From Bactericera cockerelli (lineage: Eukaryota; Arthropoda; Insecta; Hemiptera; Triozidae): DNA of 64,000 nucleotides. The stretch lies in the NCBI GenBank assembly GCA_024516035.1, contig CM044956.1, positions 3,493,501-3,557,500 of the forward strand. Reading direction: 5' to 3'. Positions 54,489 to 63,919 of this stretch are shown in pieces. The notes beneath the pieces were generated by a model. The model saw only the letters and a program-made list of their open reading frames with translations, had not been told where the DNA came from and did no database searches. Position 1 is the stretch's first letter; the number at the start of each line of letters is the position of its first letter. The translations under genes were made by a program, and so were the position numbers.

Positions 54489-54707
54489 TAATAATAATAA
54501 TAGTTCTCTTTAGTGGAAGGCAACCACCTGGCAAGGTTAATATTCAAAGCATTTTCTACCACTTGACCCTCAGAGTCTTATTATTATGTGGTCACAAACT
54601 CAAATAAATGAGGAAAAATTCATGCACCAGGTGGGATTCGAACAAACGGACCCCTACGCTACCTGGATTACCAGACTAGCGCGTTAACCACTTGACTACC
54701 AGCGCAC
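54489..54707 (-). mobile_element. SINE A copy, full length
   Basis: Minus strand: GTGCGCTGGTAGTCAAGTGG (A box), CTAGTCTGGTAATCCAGGTA, CGAATCCCACC, GACCACATAATAATAAGACT, GGTCAAGTGGTAGAAAATGC and a TATTATTATTATT end. Confidence 0.93.
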
Positions 54708-54864
54708 GTACAATGGAAGAGTCTCTCGACGTACTTGCGAAAAGTCTGCGATAGGAAGGGCATCCTGCCGTAAAAAATGGGCCAAAACCAACCAACCTCA
54801 ACCATGAGGTTGAACAACGTCGACCCTGCTCAAGCAGGATAAGACACAGTAAAATAGAAGAAGA

Positions 54865-54988
54865 TTATTATGTGGTCGAAATCCCACATGTAAGAATAAG
54901 TTCTGCCGACTGGCTATCGAACCCGCGACTTCTGGATTATCAGACCGACGCGACGCGACGGACGCCATGACCACTAAGCTACCGGGAA
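54865..54988 (-). mobile_element. SINE E copy
   Basis: Minus strand: CCGGTAGCTTAGTGGTCATG (A box), GCGTCGGTCTGATAATCC, GCGGGTTCGATAGCC (B box), GTCGGCAGAACTTATTC, GTGGGATTTCGACCACATAA. The GACCACATAATAAT end is shared with SINE A. Confidence 0.82.
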
Positions 54989-55280
54989 AAGTCAAAATGA
55001 AAGAAGAATACAAAATAATAAGTCTTAGAGTCACACCGCAGAAGTCATGCAACCTTTTAAAAACAAATCGAAGTTAATTTTATAGGGCAAAGGTCACCGG
55101 AGCCGATTGCAAAGGACAAATCTGTGTTCCCATGGTCCAGAAAGTTCAAAATCATGCCACCAGAGTGGAACATGACAGAGTTGAGAAATATCTTGTGGAG
55201 TAACTAGAAATTAATACATTACTCTGTTAATGTAATAATTAACACAATATACATATGTAATTAATGTAATCGAGAAAACA

Positions 55281-56174
55281 TATACAGGGTCTTCATAAAG
55301 TCTCACCCAGGCCTAGGTTTCTCGAAAACGACTCAGAATATCAAAAAACGCAAAAACCCGTATTCCTTTATATTTAGGGGGATTGATTTTCAGCCAAATT
55401 CTTTTTGCCTACACGGCCCCAGTCAGGCTGGGCATGGACCAACTTTAAAATCTTAAATAGAATAGTATGTCTTGTGGCATATTGTTTTAAAGGTCTTATT
55501 GAGAGAAATTCATTACAATAAATTTCAGTGTGCTACGACTTACCGTTCTCGAGATACAGGGTGGGACGTAATGCGTAATATCCCTATATTTTGACCTATA
55601 ACTCGTCAACCGTAAATTATGGAGAAAATTTTTCTTGATAATAATAACTCCTTATAGCAAGAACTTTCGAACAAGTTAAAATTTGATTTGTTTTTTCGTT
55701 AAATTTTTTTCGACTGTTCGTCCGGCTGGCTGACGAAACCGACCAGAAACTAACATCAACAGAGTATGTCGAGTTATAACTTGTTCGAAAAGTCTCATCA
55801 TAAGGAGTTATTATTAACAAGAAAAGTTTTCTCCATAATTTACGGTTATCGAGTTATAGGTCAAAATATATGGATATTACGCAGGACGTCCGACCCTGTA
55901 TCTCGAGAACGGTAAGTTGCAGCTCACTGAAATTTATTGTAATGAACTTTTCTCAATAAGACCTTTAAAACAATATGCCACAAGACATACCATTCTATTT
56001 AAGATTTTAAAGTTGGTCCATGCCCAGCCTGACTGGGGCCGTGTAGGCAAAAATTTTTTGGCTGAAAATCAATCCTCCTAAATATAAAGGAATACGGGTT
56101 TTTGCGTTTTTTGATATTCTGAGTCGTTTTTGAGAAACCTAGGCCTGGGTGAGACTTTATGAAGACCCTGTATA
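55281..56174. mobile_element. P2: 0.9 kb palindromic fold-back element
   Basis: The left arm 55281-55678 and right arm 55776-56174 (about 400 bp each) are inverted, separated by a loop of about 97 bp. Ends read TATACAGGGTCTTCATAAAG and its inverse. An internal GAGATACAGGGTGGGACG marks a second CAGGGTG site per arm. A half copy (left arm and loop only) lies at 2193-2700. Flanking TA suggests a TA target but is ambiguous. No coding capacity. Confidence 0.9.
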
Positions 56175-56580
56175 TTATAATCATTAGCAGAAGACTTACA
56201 TAGAATTAACACAAGTGCACAATGTACATAAATTAGGAATATATTACACTGTAATAGTTAATGAAATCGAGAAAACATATAATCATTAACAGAAGACTTA
56301 CATTAGAAATAATCCAAGTGCTGAATGTACGATTAGGACTGATGCAGAAAATACACTCACCATCTTGTAAAATGGAAGAAAAAACAAAAGAAAAATTCCA
56401 AAAAAGCATAGAAAGTTCAATATAGAGTCACATTATATGGAAAAGTGGTTTTCTATGACCATGACTATACCAATCCATCAATAACTTAGTTGACCAAAAT
56501 TCCAGCACTTGTCGCTGCTCACAAAGAAGCAGCTACTCATTTTTCCTCACGAGATACGTGTGGACCAAAGAATAGATAAT
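56175..56580. other. No gene seen
   Basis: AGAAGACTTACAT and ACAATGTAC-type phrases flanking P2 are repeated once (56187 and 56290), suggesting a local duplication. Confidence 0.4.
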
Positions 56581-56583
56581 TTA

Positions 56584-56642
56584 AAAAAATCGACTTCGCC
56601 GGGATTCGAACTCGGGTAATATACGGGCACTCGACCGTGAGT
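56584..56642 (-). mobile_element. tRNA-like fragment
   Basis: Minus strand: CACGGTCGAGTGCCCGTATA and GAGTTCGAATCCCGG. The box spacing fits a tRNA-like head; the body is not recognised. Confidence 0.5.
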
Positions 56643-56716
56643 TAAAAAAATAAATAATATAATAAAATAATTATAAATATCATTATTCATAATTATTTTT
56701 ATTATTATTTATAATC

Positions 56717-56848
56717 TGCCGCCACCAGTAGACTGATCAGTAAGGCGGCGGACTCGTAACCTCGAGGTCGGAGATTTGAGATCCAAGCATGGTGAAATTT
56801 AGTAAGGCTAAGTTGAGTAATGAGTGACCTCACTCTTATGATTAAAAC
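56717..56848 (+). mobile_element. SINE B-related copy, diverged subfamily
   Basis: GCCGCCACCAGTAGACTGAT, GGACTCGTAACCTCGAGG, GATTTGAGATCC, AAGCATGGTGAAATTTAG, TTGAGTAATGAGTGACCTC. It shares CCAAGCAT with 46466-46607. Confidence 0.75.
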
Positions 56849-56854
56849 AAATAC

Positions 56855-57195
56855 ATACGAACCTGGATAAAAGACAACTAAATATAAGAGAAACCGCGTA
56901 TAAGAGAACAATAAGTGTTAAGTGGCAGAGAATGCCTAAGGCATTTACTTCGCCCCGGATTACAAGACAATTGTAAATTTAAATTTTTTTTTTCTATATT
57001 TTATTTTGTATAATATATATATTGTTAAGTTTTTTTTTACACTTTAAAAATAAAGTGTAAATAAATAAACAATTTCCAGGTCCAACTTACGTCTCTAATA
57101 TAAGGAAAAATAACTTATACTTATAAGAGAAACCTGAATATAAAAGAAAAAAATTCCGGCCCTTCAGTTCCCTTATATCCAAGTTTGACAGTATG
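56855..57195. repeat. Element or repeat bounded by CCTGGATA-type phrases
   Basis: It starts GAACCTGGATAAAAGAC, includes TATAAGAGAAACCGCG, TATAAGAGAAACCTGAAT and ends TTATATCCAAGTTTGACAG, an approximate inverse of the start. It may be a MITE; the boundary is unproven. Confidence 0.4.
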
Positions 57196-57199
57196 ACCA

Positions 57200-57765
57200 A
57201 CACTGGTTGTGCTGTGGAGTGTACAAAACAATATTGTGTATGCTAGATAAAATTTAATGTTCAAGAATCTAGTATTACCACATCAATTAATGAATCCAAT
57301 AAATACACATTTTAGGATTAATGGTGATTGATTTCACAAATCATTTTGGCGCCAGAGTTAACGCTTAAAAAAACATTTATTCTAGTTCTTCAAATAACAT
57401 GCTGGATTTTTTATATGGATGTTACAAGTGTTATAACATAATTATGCTCATTATTATTATTAATTACAATAAAACAACATCATGATTATCGCCATAATCA
57501 GCAACATTATCAATTATCACTCTTTATAGTTTCTTGTCGTTGATGAATTCAGTACGAATGTCGACAAGAGGACGTGAAAGGAATATCAATTTTATCCATA
57601 GTGTCCCTATGAAGTAGGAAGGAGTCATTTTAACGGCTCATTAGAATAGTCAGTTAACTGCTGAAAGATTGTCTAGCCATTATTAGGTATTAACAAAATA
57701 TTTGTTCGTTAGTCATTCTTGTGACCAGTTTCTGTGTACGTTTCTTCATCAGAATATGAGTGCGC
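57200..57765. other. No gene seen
   Basis: AT-rich unique sequence. Confidence 0.4.
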
Positions 57766-57771
57766 GGACAC

Positions 57772-58253
57772 AACGGAGGCCTATACCCTGGACCCTGGGA
57801 TAGAGATAATGCCACGTAAAATAATCTTATGTTATTAAATCCAAGCAGCCACAACGGAGTCCCCAAAATCGTCTACATCAAGCTGTAGGTACCAGGGTCT
57901 GAGGTCTAGGGTGTAGGGTACCTAATACTCGCCACAAAGAGGACCCTAGGCCTATACCCTATACCCTGGACCCTGAGGTAGAGCCAATGCCACATAAAAT
58001 AATCTTATGTCATTAAATCCAAGCGGACACAACGGAGTCCCGAAAATCGTCTGTATCAAGCTGTAGGTACCAGGGTCTGGGGTCTAGGGTGTAGGGTACC
58101 TACTGGTCACAACGAGGACCCTAGGCCTGCATCCTACGCACCCAGACCCTCGACCCCAGAGCCTGGTACCTACAGATTGATACAGACGATTTTCCGAACT
58201 CCGTTGTGGCCGCTTACATTTAATAACATAAAATTATTTTACGTGCAATTGGC
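57772..58253. repeat. Tandem dimer plus inverted third copy
   Basis: A unit of about 177 bp (CCTATACCCTGGACCCTG, TAAAATAATCTTATG, CAACGGAGTCCC, AAATCGTCT, CTGTAGGTACCAGGGTCT) occurs at 57772-57950 and 57951-58126. The third copy (58127-58253) is inverted, from CCTGCATCCTACG to AAATTATTTTACGTGC. The second and third copies form an inverted repeat with almost no spacer. Confidence 0.88.
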
Positions 58254-58254
58254 T

Positions 58255-58675
58255 CGTATTGTTTGTAGTCCATTGTTTTCTAATCTGAAATTCACCATCA
58301 CCACTGGAGCAGTGTTGTCCAGTGACTTGAGATTACATCAGGAAATCCAGAACCAGAAATAAAGAAGCTATCTGGAAGCCTGGAACTTCTGAAGAACCCT
58401 GGGGCAGTCGCTACATGGCTTGGTCCATTTGAAAATCTTGATCTCAGTGATTTCCATCATTGAGCAACGAGGAACTACATTGACTTTAATATATTTTATG
58501 GTGTTTAATATGTCGATATGTATATTCTATGGATTATTCCATATGGAAAGCCTGATTTTCATCATTTGAGAATGTGCTTCATGGCTTATGTAACTGAGAA
58601 TATTATCGATCGGTGTGTGAGATTGCATCAGTGAGAATATACAGGGTCTTATTTTCAGTGTACCTAAATATTTAC
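58255..58675. other. No gene seen
   Basis: Unique sequence with a lone ATACAGGGTCTTATTTT (58639), resembling a P2-type terminus. Confidence 0.4.
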
Positions 58676-58678
58676 ACC

Positions 58679-58812
58679 GCGACCTCAGTAGCTTGATCGA
58701 TAAGGCGGCGGACTTGTAACTGGGAGTTCGGTGGTTCAAGTCCCAGTTTCAGCGTAGATTTAGTAAAGTGAGTTTGAGTAGTTCTGATATCACGAAAGCA
58801 CAAATAATATAT
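58679..58812 (+). mobile_element. SINE B copy
   Basis: GCGACCTCAGTAGCTTGATC, CTTGTAACTGGGAGTTCGG, GGTTCAAGTCCC, GTTTCAGCGTAGATTTAGTA, GATATCACGAAAGCAC. Confidence 0.92.
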
Positions 58813-58814
58813 TA

Positions 58815-59740
58815 TGATGTATATAATAATAATACTTTTTTTTATAACTACATACTCGTATTTTATTTCCTATACGTTGTTTTTATTTCGATTTATCTGT
58901 TATTCTTTTTCACCTATGCATAACAGTAAAAACTGAAAAGTTGTACTAGATGTACATGATTATCAAAACATATCTGGACAGATGTTTCGAGCTTAATTTT
59001 ATTGCTCTCATCAGCAGGTAACAGTTCTGAGTATCCATGCCATCAACTAACCTCTCTATTTTTTCAAGATACAAGATATGTTTTATTGATTGTTAAATAA
59101 TCAGTATAAACAGAAAAGTGAGAAGTTGTACTACATGTACATGAATATATTTTTTTTCTTGATGCAGGCGAAGAAAAGGAGTCAGGCATTATCTGCCACT
59201 TGAGTTGAGTTATTTTAGGTTTGGGTCGAGATATTTAATTAATAATTTTTTATTTATTTTTACACTCAAATGACCGACACCTTGTCCACTTAGCTACCAG
59301 ATTGTTTTCTGGACACCCTGTATATGGTCGGTATTTCTGCTGCATGGTCAAGAGAAGCACCTCAAAGTCTCGGCCTGAAGTGAACACACCTTGGCTTGAA
59401 CTTGATGTGAACCTAATGTGTTTTTGTGGTCACATCAGGAGCTTCTTGAACTTGGCGATCCTCATGCAGGGCTACTCAACCTGAATTGTTTTTTTTTTTT
59501 TTTTTGCGAAAGTCTCTTTTGACATTTGGGTTATTCGAAACGGACGTTTCCTTCCAAAGATAAATAGAAAAGTGTTTGATTAATAAAAAAAACGTATTTT
59601 ACCTAAACTTACTATAGACTCAAGGCATTGCCTTTCATTAGTTATAGATATTTTAAAGATTTCCTTATAAAAAGCTGATTCTTATATAAAAATGATTATT
59701 GTCTGGTTTTCATTTTGTTAAATACCAAATGCATGGTCTT
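58815..59740. other. No gene seen
   Basis: It contains a duplication of CATCAACTAACCTCTCTATT-type phrases (also near 48205), a GACACCCTGTATATGG site (59315) and an AT-rich tract. Confidence 0.4.
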
Positions 59741-59745
59741 ATTTT

Positions 59746-59865
59746 CGGGAGAGAATTCGTTGTGAACCCTTCAACAAGCGGGAGAGAACTCGTAGTGACC
59801 CTTGCAACAAGCCGGAGAGAACTCCGGTAAGAAAAGGTCAACGGGAGAAAACTCGTGAGTCTCGT
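59746..59865. repeat. Short tandem repeat, GGGAGAGAACTCGT unit
   Basis: CGGGAGAGAAYTCGT and GTGACCCTTCAACAAGC-like blocks repeat 3-4 times at about 35 bp intervals. Confidence 0.75.
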
Positions 59866-59897
59866 GTCGTCCCAAATTCAAGCATACACATTTTGTT

Positions 59898-59976
59898 TGG
59901 GTGGAATCCGAACCATCGGATCCCCACGCTACCTGGATTAACAGACTAGAGTCTTAACCACTCGACCTCCAATGCA
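59898..59976 (-). mobile_element. SINE A head, truncated
   Basis: Minus strand: CATTGGAGGTCGAGTGGTTA, GTCTGTTAATCCAGGTAGCG, TGGTTCGGATTCCACCC. The body is absent. Confidence 0.8.
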
Positions 59977-60092
59977 GAAGATGGATTAGAGAGAGATGTA
60001 GGTCAGTTAATCTTCCTAAAGCTCCTTTCAGACAGGATCTATCAAGGGCTTTGAGATCACAACAGCTAATGACACTGACGCTCAGGCTCTCT

Positions 60093-60775
60093 AGAAATCC
60101 AATGTGATAGACTAGAGGTGCGTTGTCCTGGCAGCACTATACTTGTGCAGGACTATTCAGGATTTCTAGAAACCCAATGTGATAGACATACCGACTCATA
60201 TAGAACTAGAGGTGCGTTGTCCTGGCACTACTATACTTTGGCAGGAGTATTAAGGATTTCTAGAAACCCAGTGTGATAGACATACCGACTCATATTGAAC
60301 TAGAGGTGCGTTGTCCTAGCAGCACTATACTTGTGCAGGAGTATTCAGGATTTCTAGAAACCCAGTGTGATAGACATACCGACTCATATAGAACTAGAGG
60401 TGCGTTGTCCTAGCAGCACTATACTTGTGCAGGAGTATTCAGGATTTCTAGAAACCCAATGTGATAGACATACCGACTCATATTGAATTAGAGGTGCGTT
60501 GTGCTGGCAGCACTATACTTGTGCAGGAGTATTCAGGATTTCTAGAAACCTAATGTGATAGACATACCGACTCATATTGAACTAGAGGTGCGTTGTCCTG
60601 GCAGCACTATACTTGTGCAGGAGTATTCAAGATTTCTAGAAACCTAATGTGATAGACATAGCGACTCATATTGAACTAGAGGTGCGTTGTCCTGGAAGCA
60701 CTATACTTGTGCAGGAGTATTCAGGATTTCTAGAAACCTAACGTGATGGATATTGAACAACAGGTGCGTTTTAAT
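60093..60775. repeat. 94-bp minisatellite, about 7 copies
   Basis: ACTAGAGGTGCGTTGTCCTG starts units at 60111, 60205, 60299, 60393, 60487, 60581 and 60675, exactly 94 bp apart. Each continues with GCACTATACTTGTGCAGGAG, TTTCTAGAAACCCAATGTG and CATACCGACTCATATTGA. The last partial unit near 60757 is diverged. Confidence 0.95.
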
Positions 60776-61160
60776 ATTTCAGAAGTCCTATTGCTCAGGA
60801 GAACGTTACTTTCAAGTTAATTACTTGAAGTAGGATATACAAAAATTCTACAGTCAACAGAACGTGGCTTCAGGTTCATTACTTGAAGCAAGATTCACAA
60901 AAATTCTACGGCCAGCAGAACGTAGCTTTCAGGTTCATTACTTGAGTAAGGATCCTGTCCTCATTGTTATGAGCTTCAACAGAAACTCGCCCGACCTTGG
61001 GTTGTATAATTACTTTTCTCATATTGAAAACTTGAAATAAGTAACATTAATAAAGCCTGCTTCAACAACTTGCACGGGAAGATGATGAACAGGATCAACC
61101 ACACATAATATACATATTATACAGATATATATTTTCTAACAGGCGTGTTTTATCCAGAAA
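60776..61160. other. No gene seen
   Basis: ACAAAAATTCTACRGYCARCAGAACGT blocks repeat twice (60840-60935), a small local duplication. Confidence 0.45.
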
Positions 61161-61164
61161 TATA

Positions 61165-61212
61165 TAATAATAATACTAATACTCTTTAGTGGAAGGTAAC
61201 CACCAGGCGAGT
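61165..61212 (-). mobile_element. SINE A tail fragment
   Basis: Minus strand: CTCGCCTGGTGGTTACCTTC and CACTAAAGAGTATTAGTATT. Confidence 0.75.
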
Positions 61213-61262
61213 CAGTTACTCAGTTCTACAGTCAGTTAGTTAAAATGAGTCAAAACATATCA

Positions 61263-61376
61263 CGTGATGTCACAACTACTCAAACTCCCTTAGCAAAATC
61301 TACGCTGAAACCGGGACTTGAACCACCGACCTCCAGGTTAAAAGTCCGCCGCCTTATCGATCAAGCTACTGATCGA
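61263..61376 (-). mobile_element. SINE B copy
   Basis: Minus strand: CAGTAGCTTGATCGATAAGG, GACTTTTAACCTGGAGGTCG, GGTTCAAGTCCC, GTTTCAGCGTAGATTTTGC, GTAGTTGTGACATCACGTGA. Confidence 0.9.
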
Positions 61377-61510
61377 TGAGGCAGTAGTGTATGAAGTTAA
61401 TGTATGTAGTTAATGTATGAACCAACATAGTGTACTCGTATGTTGGTTTGTATTGTGTTAGAGTATGGGTAAGTCATTGTGTACGAGTATGTTAGTGTAT
61501 GTTAGATTAA

Positions 61511-61957
61511 GGCCCGAATTATGAAACAGGATTAAATAAAATAATACTACACTATTCCTTAACACACGCCAGCTTCCGTGGCGTAACGGTTATGACTACT
61601 GCCCATTGTCCAGAGGTCTCGAGTTCGACTCCCGGTTGGGGCAGACTTTTCAAAGAAAATTCTGTACCCTCCAAACACGTGAGGCTGGCATTTTCGGCCC
61701 AACCCACGCTGGGTGAGGTTAATGTGGTACGATTCCCAGCGAATGGAGGGTAAAACCCCCGTCCTGACTATCTATTTCAAATCAGGACATTAAAACCATA
61801 ATGATAATAATAAATTATTAATAATAAATTCCTTAACACGCCCTCAGGTAGAAATTTCAACCCAACCACGGATCATTTATATCAACTGTTAACTGATATA
61901 AATGATCTTGGCTTGGATTAACAAATCCTGGATATTTACTTCTGTTTCATAATCCTG
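61511..61957. mobile_element. M2 MITE split by SINE D
   Basis: Left part GGCCCGAATTATGAAACAGG to CTTAACAC, right part CTTAACACGCCCTC through TATATCAACTGTTAACTG, ATTAACAAATCCTGGATATT to TTCATAATCC. SINE D (61566-61827) interrupts it. The left flank is TAA. Confidence 0.85.
61554..61839 (+). mobile_element. SINE D copy with 12-bp target duplication
   Basis: The SINE 61566-61827 lies between ATTCCTTAACAC at 61554-61565 and 61828-61839. The head has TTCCGTGGCGTAACGGTT and GAGTTCGACTCCCGG. The core has GAGGCTGGCATTTTCGGCC, GCTGGGTGAGGTTAATGTGG and GCGAATGGAGGGTAAAACCC. The 3' end is AAAACC followed by ATAATAATAAAT repeats. The 12-bp duplication and simple-repeat tail show LINE-driven retroposition and fix both ends. 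Confidence 0.94.
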
Positions 61958-62080
61958 CATTTAGTAAAGGGGTATATCATTGTGAACGGGTATGTTAATA
62001 GACTGTTAGACTTAGACTATGTAAGTCTCATATCAGTCTGATACGTCATCACTTGCGGATTCTATTATCTATTGCGAATT

Positions 62081-62290
62081 CTATTTGCCATAGGACGTGA
62101 GACAAAGATAGGACACAGCGTGTGGCTTATCTAGTTTGGCTGGAAGATGATTCATTAGGGGAACAGTACATTGACGCACGTCCTGCACAGGGGAGACACA
62201 AAGTTGCACGACTCCTTCGGATAGGAAGTAGAATTTTCTTGGGTCTTTATAAATTAAAGTCATTGCATAATAGCATCGGTTGTCCCTATC
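62081..62290. other. No gene supported
   Basis: A short plus frame (62122-62379) runs into M1 and has no recognisable domain. Confidence 0.4.
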
Positions 62291-62423
62291 TTAGAGCGAA
62301 ATTAATAGACGTTTTTGTGATACCTCTCTGGCGCTATAAGTTTCGGATTGAGATATCGTACTGGGAAAACCGATGCTAAGCAATTAATTAAGTTATCAAT
62401 TTTGTCTATTAATTTCGCCCTTA
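62291..62423 (+). mobile_element. M1 MITE with TTA duplication
   Basis: Element 62294-62420 (GAGCGAAATTAATAGACG to TCTATTAATTTCGCCC) is flanked by TTA at 62291-62293 and 62421-62423. Confidence 0.9.
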
Positions 62424-62487
62424 GACAGTACGCAATCCGAAACTTAGCACCACAGAGGTATTCCAAAATTATCTATTAATTTCGGCC
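62424..62487 (-). mobile_element. M1 half copy, abutting in opposite orientation
   Basis: Minus strand: GGCCGAAATTAATAGATAA, GGAATACCTCTGTGGTGC, TTTCGGATTGCGTACTGTC. It stops where the full M1 copy ends, so the two lie tail to tail. Confidence 0.8.
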
Positions 62488-62518
62488 TTAGATCTACCTT
62501 GTATTCTTTGATCCAGAA

Positions 62519-62672
62519 CAGCCTCCGTGGCGAAACGGTTGTGACTACTGCCCGCAGTGCAGAGATCCTGAGTTCGATTCCCGATTGCAGCAGACTTTTC
62601 ACACGGAAAATTCTGTGCTCTCCGAACGCGAGGGGATGGCATTTCCGGCCCTAACAAGGCTGGCTCTCACCA
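62519..62672 (+). mobile_element. SINE D copy, 3'-truncated
   Basis: CAGCCTCCGTGGCGAAACGG, CTGCCCGCAGTGCAGAG, GAGTTCGATTCCCG, GCAGACTTTTCACACGG, CTCTCCGAACGCGAGG, then the first part of the core (GGCATTTCCGGCCCTAAC). The rest of the core is lost. Confidence 0.87.
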
Positions 62673-62753
62673 CCGTGATATAGGTATTGCCCATCTCAAG
62701 AACATTGAATTGTTATTCAATAATAGTAAAAAAATTGTGGAACACCAGTCGAA

Positions 62754-62929
62754 GTTAATGCCCAAAGCATTTCTACCACCTAACCCTAAGAGTCTTATTA
62801 TTATGTGGTCACAATTTCAAATTAATGAGGAAAAATTCATGCACCGGGTGAGTTTCAAACCAACGGATCCCTACGCTACCTGGATCACCAGAGTAGCGCC
62901 TTCAACACTTTGACTAGTACCATTGCACG
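62754..62929 (-). mobile_element. SINE A copy
   Basis: Minus strand: CCGTGCAATGGTACTAGTC, CTCTGGTGATCCAGGTAGCG, GGATCCGTTGGTTTGAAAC, GTGCATGAATTTTTCCTCAT, GACCACATAATAATAAGACT, GGGTTAGGTGGTAGAAATGC. Confidence 0.88.
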
Positions 62930-63139
62930 GTACTACATTCACATGCATCAATCAGGCATAAATTTGGTGTCACCAAATTTCAGTTATACCCTAAAAATCC
63001 AAAATTGTTTTTTCCCGGAGGCTAGTGGTTTGAGTTCCAAATTTCGGAATATAATTTCGGCTTTCAAATTTCGTGACACGACCTCTATTGTGATTGTGAT
63101 AAGCAGGCATTTGATTATAACCTTTCCAAAATTGACAAA

Positions 63140-63233
63140 TACCTACTCAAAATCTTTGCCGAACTTGGGACTTGAACCACGGACTTCCAGGTTACAAGTC
63201 CGCCGCTTTATGAATCGTGCTACTGAGGTCGGT
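63140..63233 (-). mobile_element. SINE B head and partial body
   Basis: Minus strand: ACCGACCTCAGTAGCACGAT, CGGACTTGTAACCTGGAAGTC, GGTTCAAGTCCC, AAGTTCGGCAAAGATTTTG. Confidence 0.85.
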
Positions 63234-63235
63234 GA

Positions 63236-63645
63236 GAAAAAAAAAAGTTACACCGTATGGCGTCACATGTCTTTATCTCTTACTAGGAAGTATCTCCTAT
63301 GTAAGTAGCTATATAGTTATGTACCAAATGTACTATGTACATTAACCTATGTACATATCCTACTTACTATAACCATAAAACTCTTTTGTCTCGTTGTCCC
63401 ATATTAGCAACTAAATCGTTTAATTAGCAACTAAATCGTTTAAAAGCTATAAAGAGGATTATGGTGTTATTTGTTACACATTTGTATCAGGTAATTAAAG
63501 TTGTTACATTCCTGACACCATTAATGTGATACATTTGTTACAACCATGTTTGTCCATTTACATCTGCATTGCGTATGGTAGGTAATAAATCTTTATGCCA
63601 GTGTTGGTTAACATTTGAACCTGTCAATTCTCAATTAGATAATTT
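63236..63645. other. No gene seen
   Basis: AGCAACTAAATCGTTTAA is duplicated in tandem (63405-63442). GTTACA phrases recur nearby. Confidence 0.45.
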
Positions 63646-63651
63646 TTTTTG

Positions 63652-63873
63652 TTTTGTTTTTTTTTTTCTTTTTACGTCGCTTTCAATTGCATGGTCATAT
63701 TAAAACGGGAGTGTTACCCTCCATTCGTAGGAAACTAAAAAAAAAAATGCTACCCCCATTAACCTCATCCAGAATGGGTTGCCCCCCTTTACGAAGTCAT
63801 CACCTCGCTGGATGTTGCTTAACTACAGCGATCCTACGAGAACCGGTGCATTCAACGCGCCATCTACGCTGGC
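63652..63873 (-). mobile_element. SINE C copy with 5S-like head
   Basis: Minus strand: GCCAGCGTAGATGGCGCG, TGAATGCACCGGTTCTCGT, AGTTAAGCAACATCCAGCG, then a degraded core, GAATGGAGGGTAACACTCCC and a poly(A)-like end (plus-strand T-rich 63652-63672). The promoter-equivalent part of the head is well kept. Confidence 0.88.
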
Positions 63874-63919
63874 AATAGGTTGAGACTTGATTTTTTTTTT
63901 GATTAAATAATGAGACAAC

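Noticed and set aside
60093..60775. CRISPR-like regular spacing
   Set aside because: The 94-bp period is a simple tandem array without unique spacers, in eukaryotic DNA.
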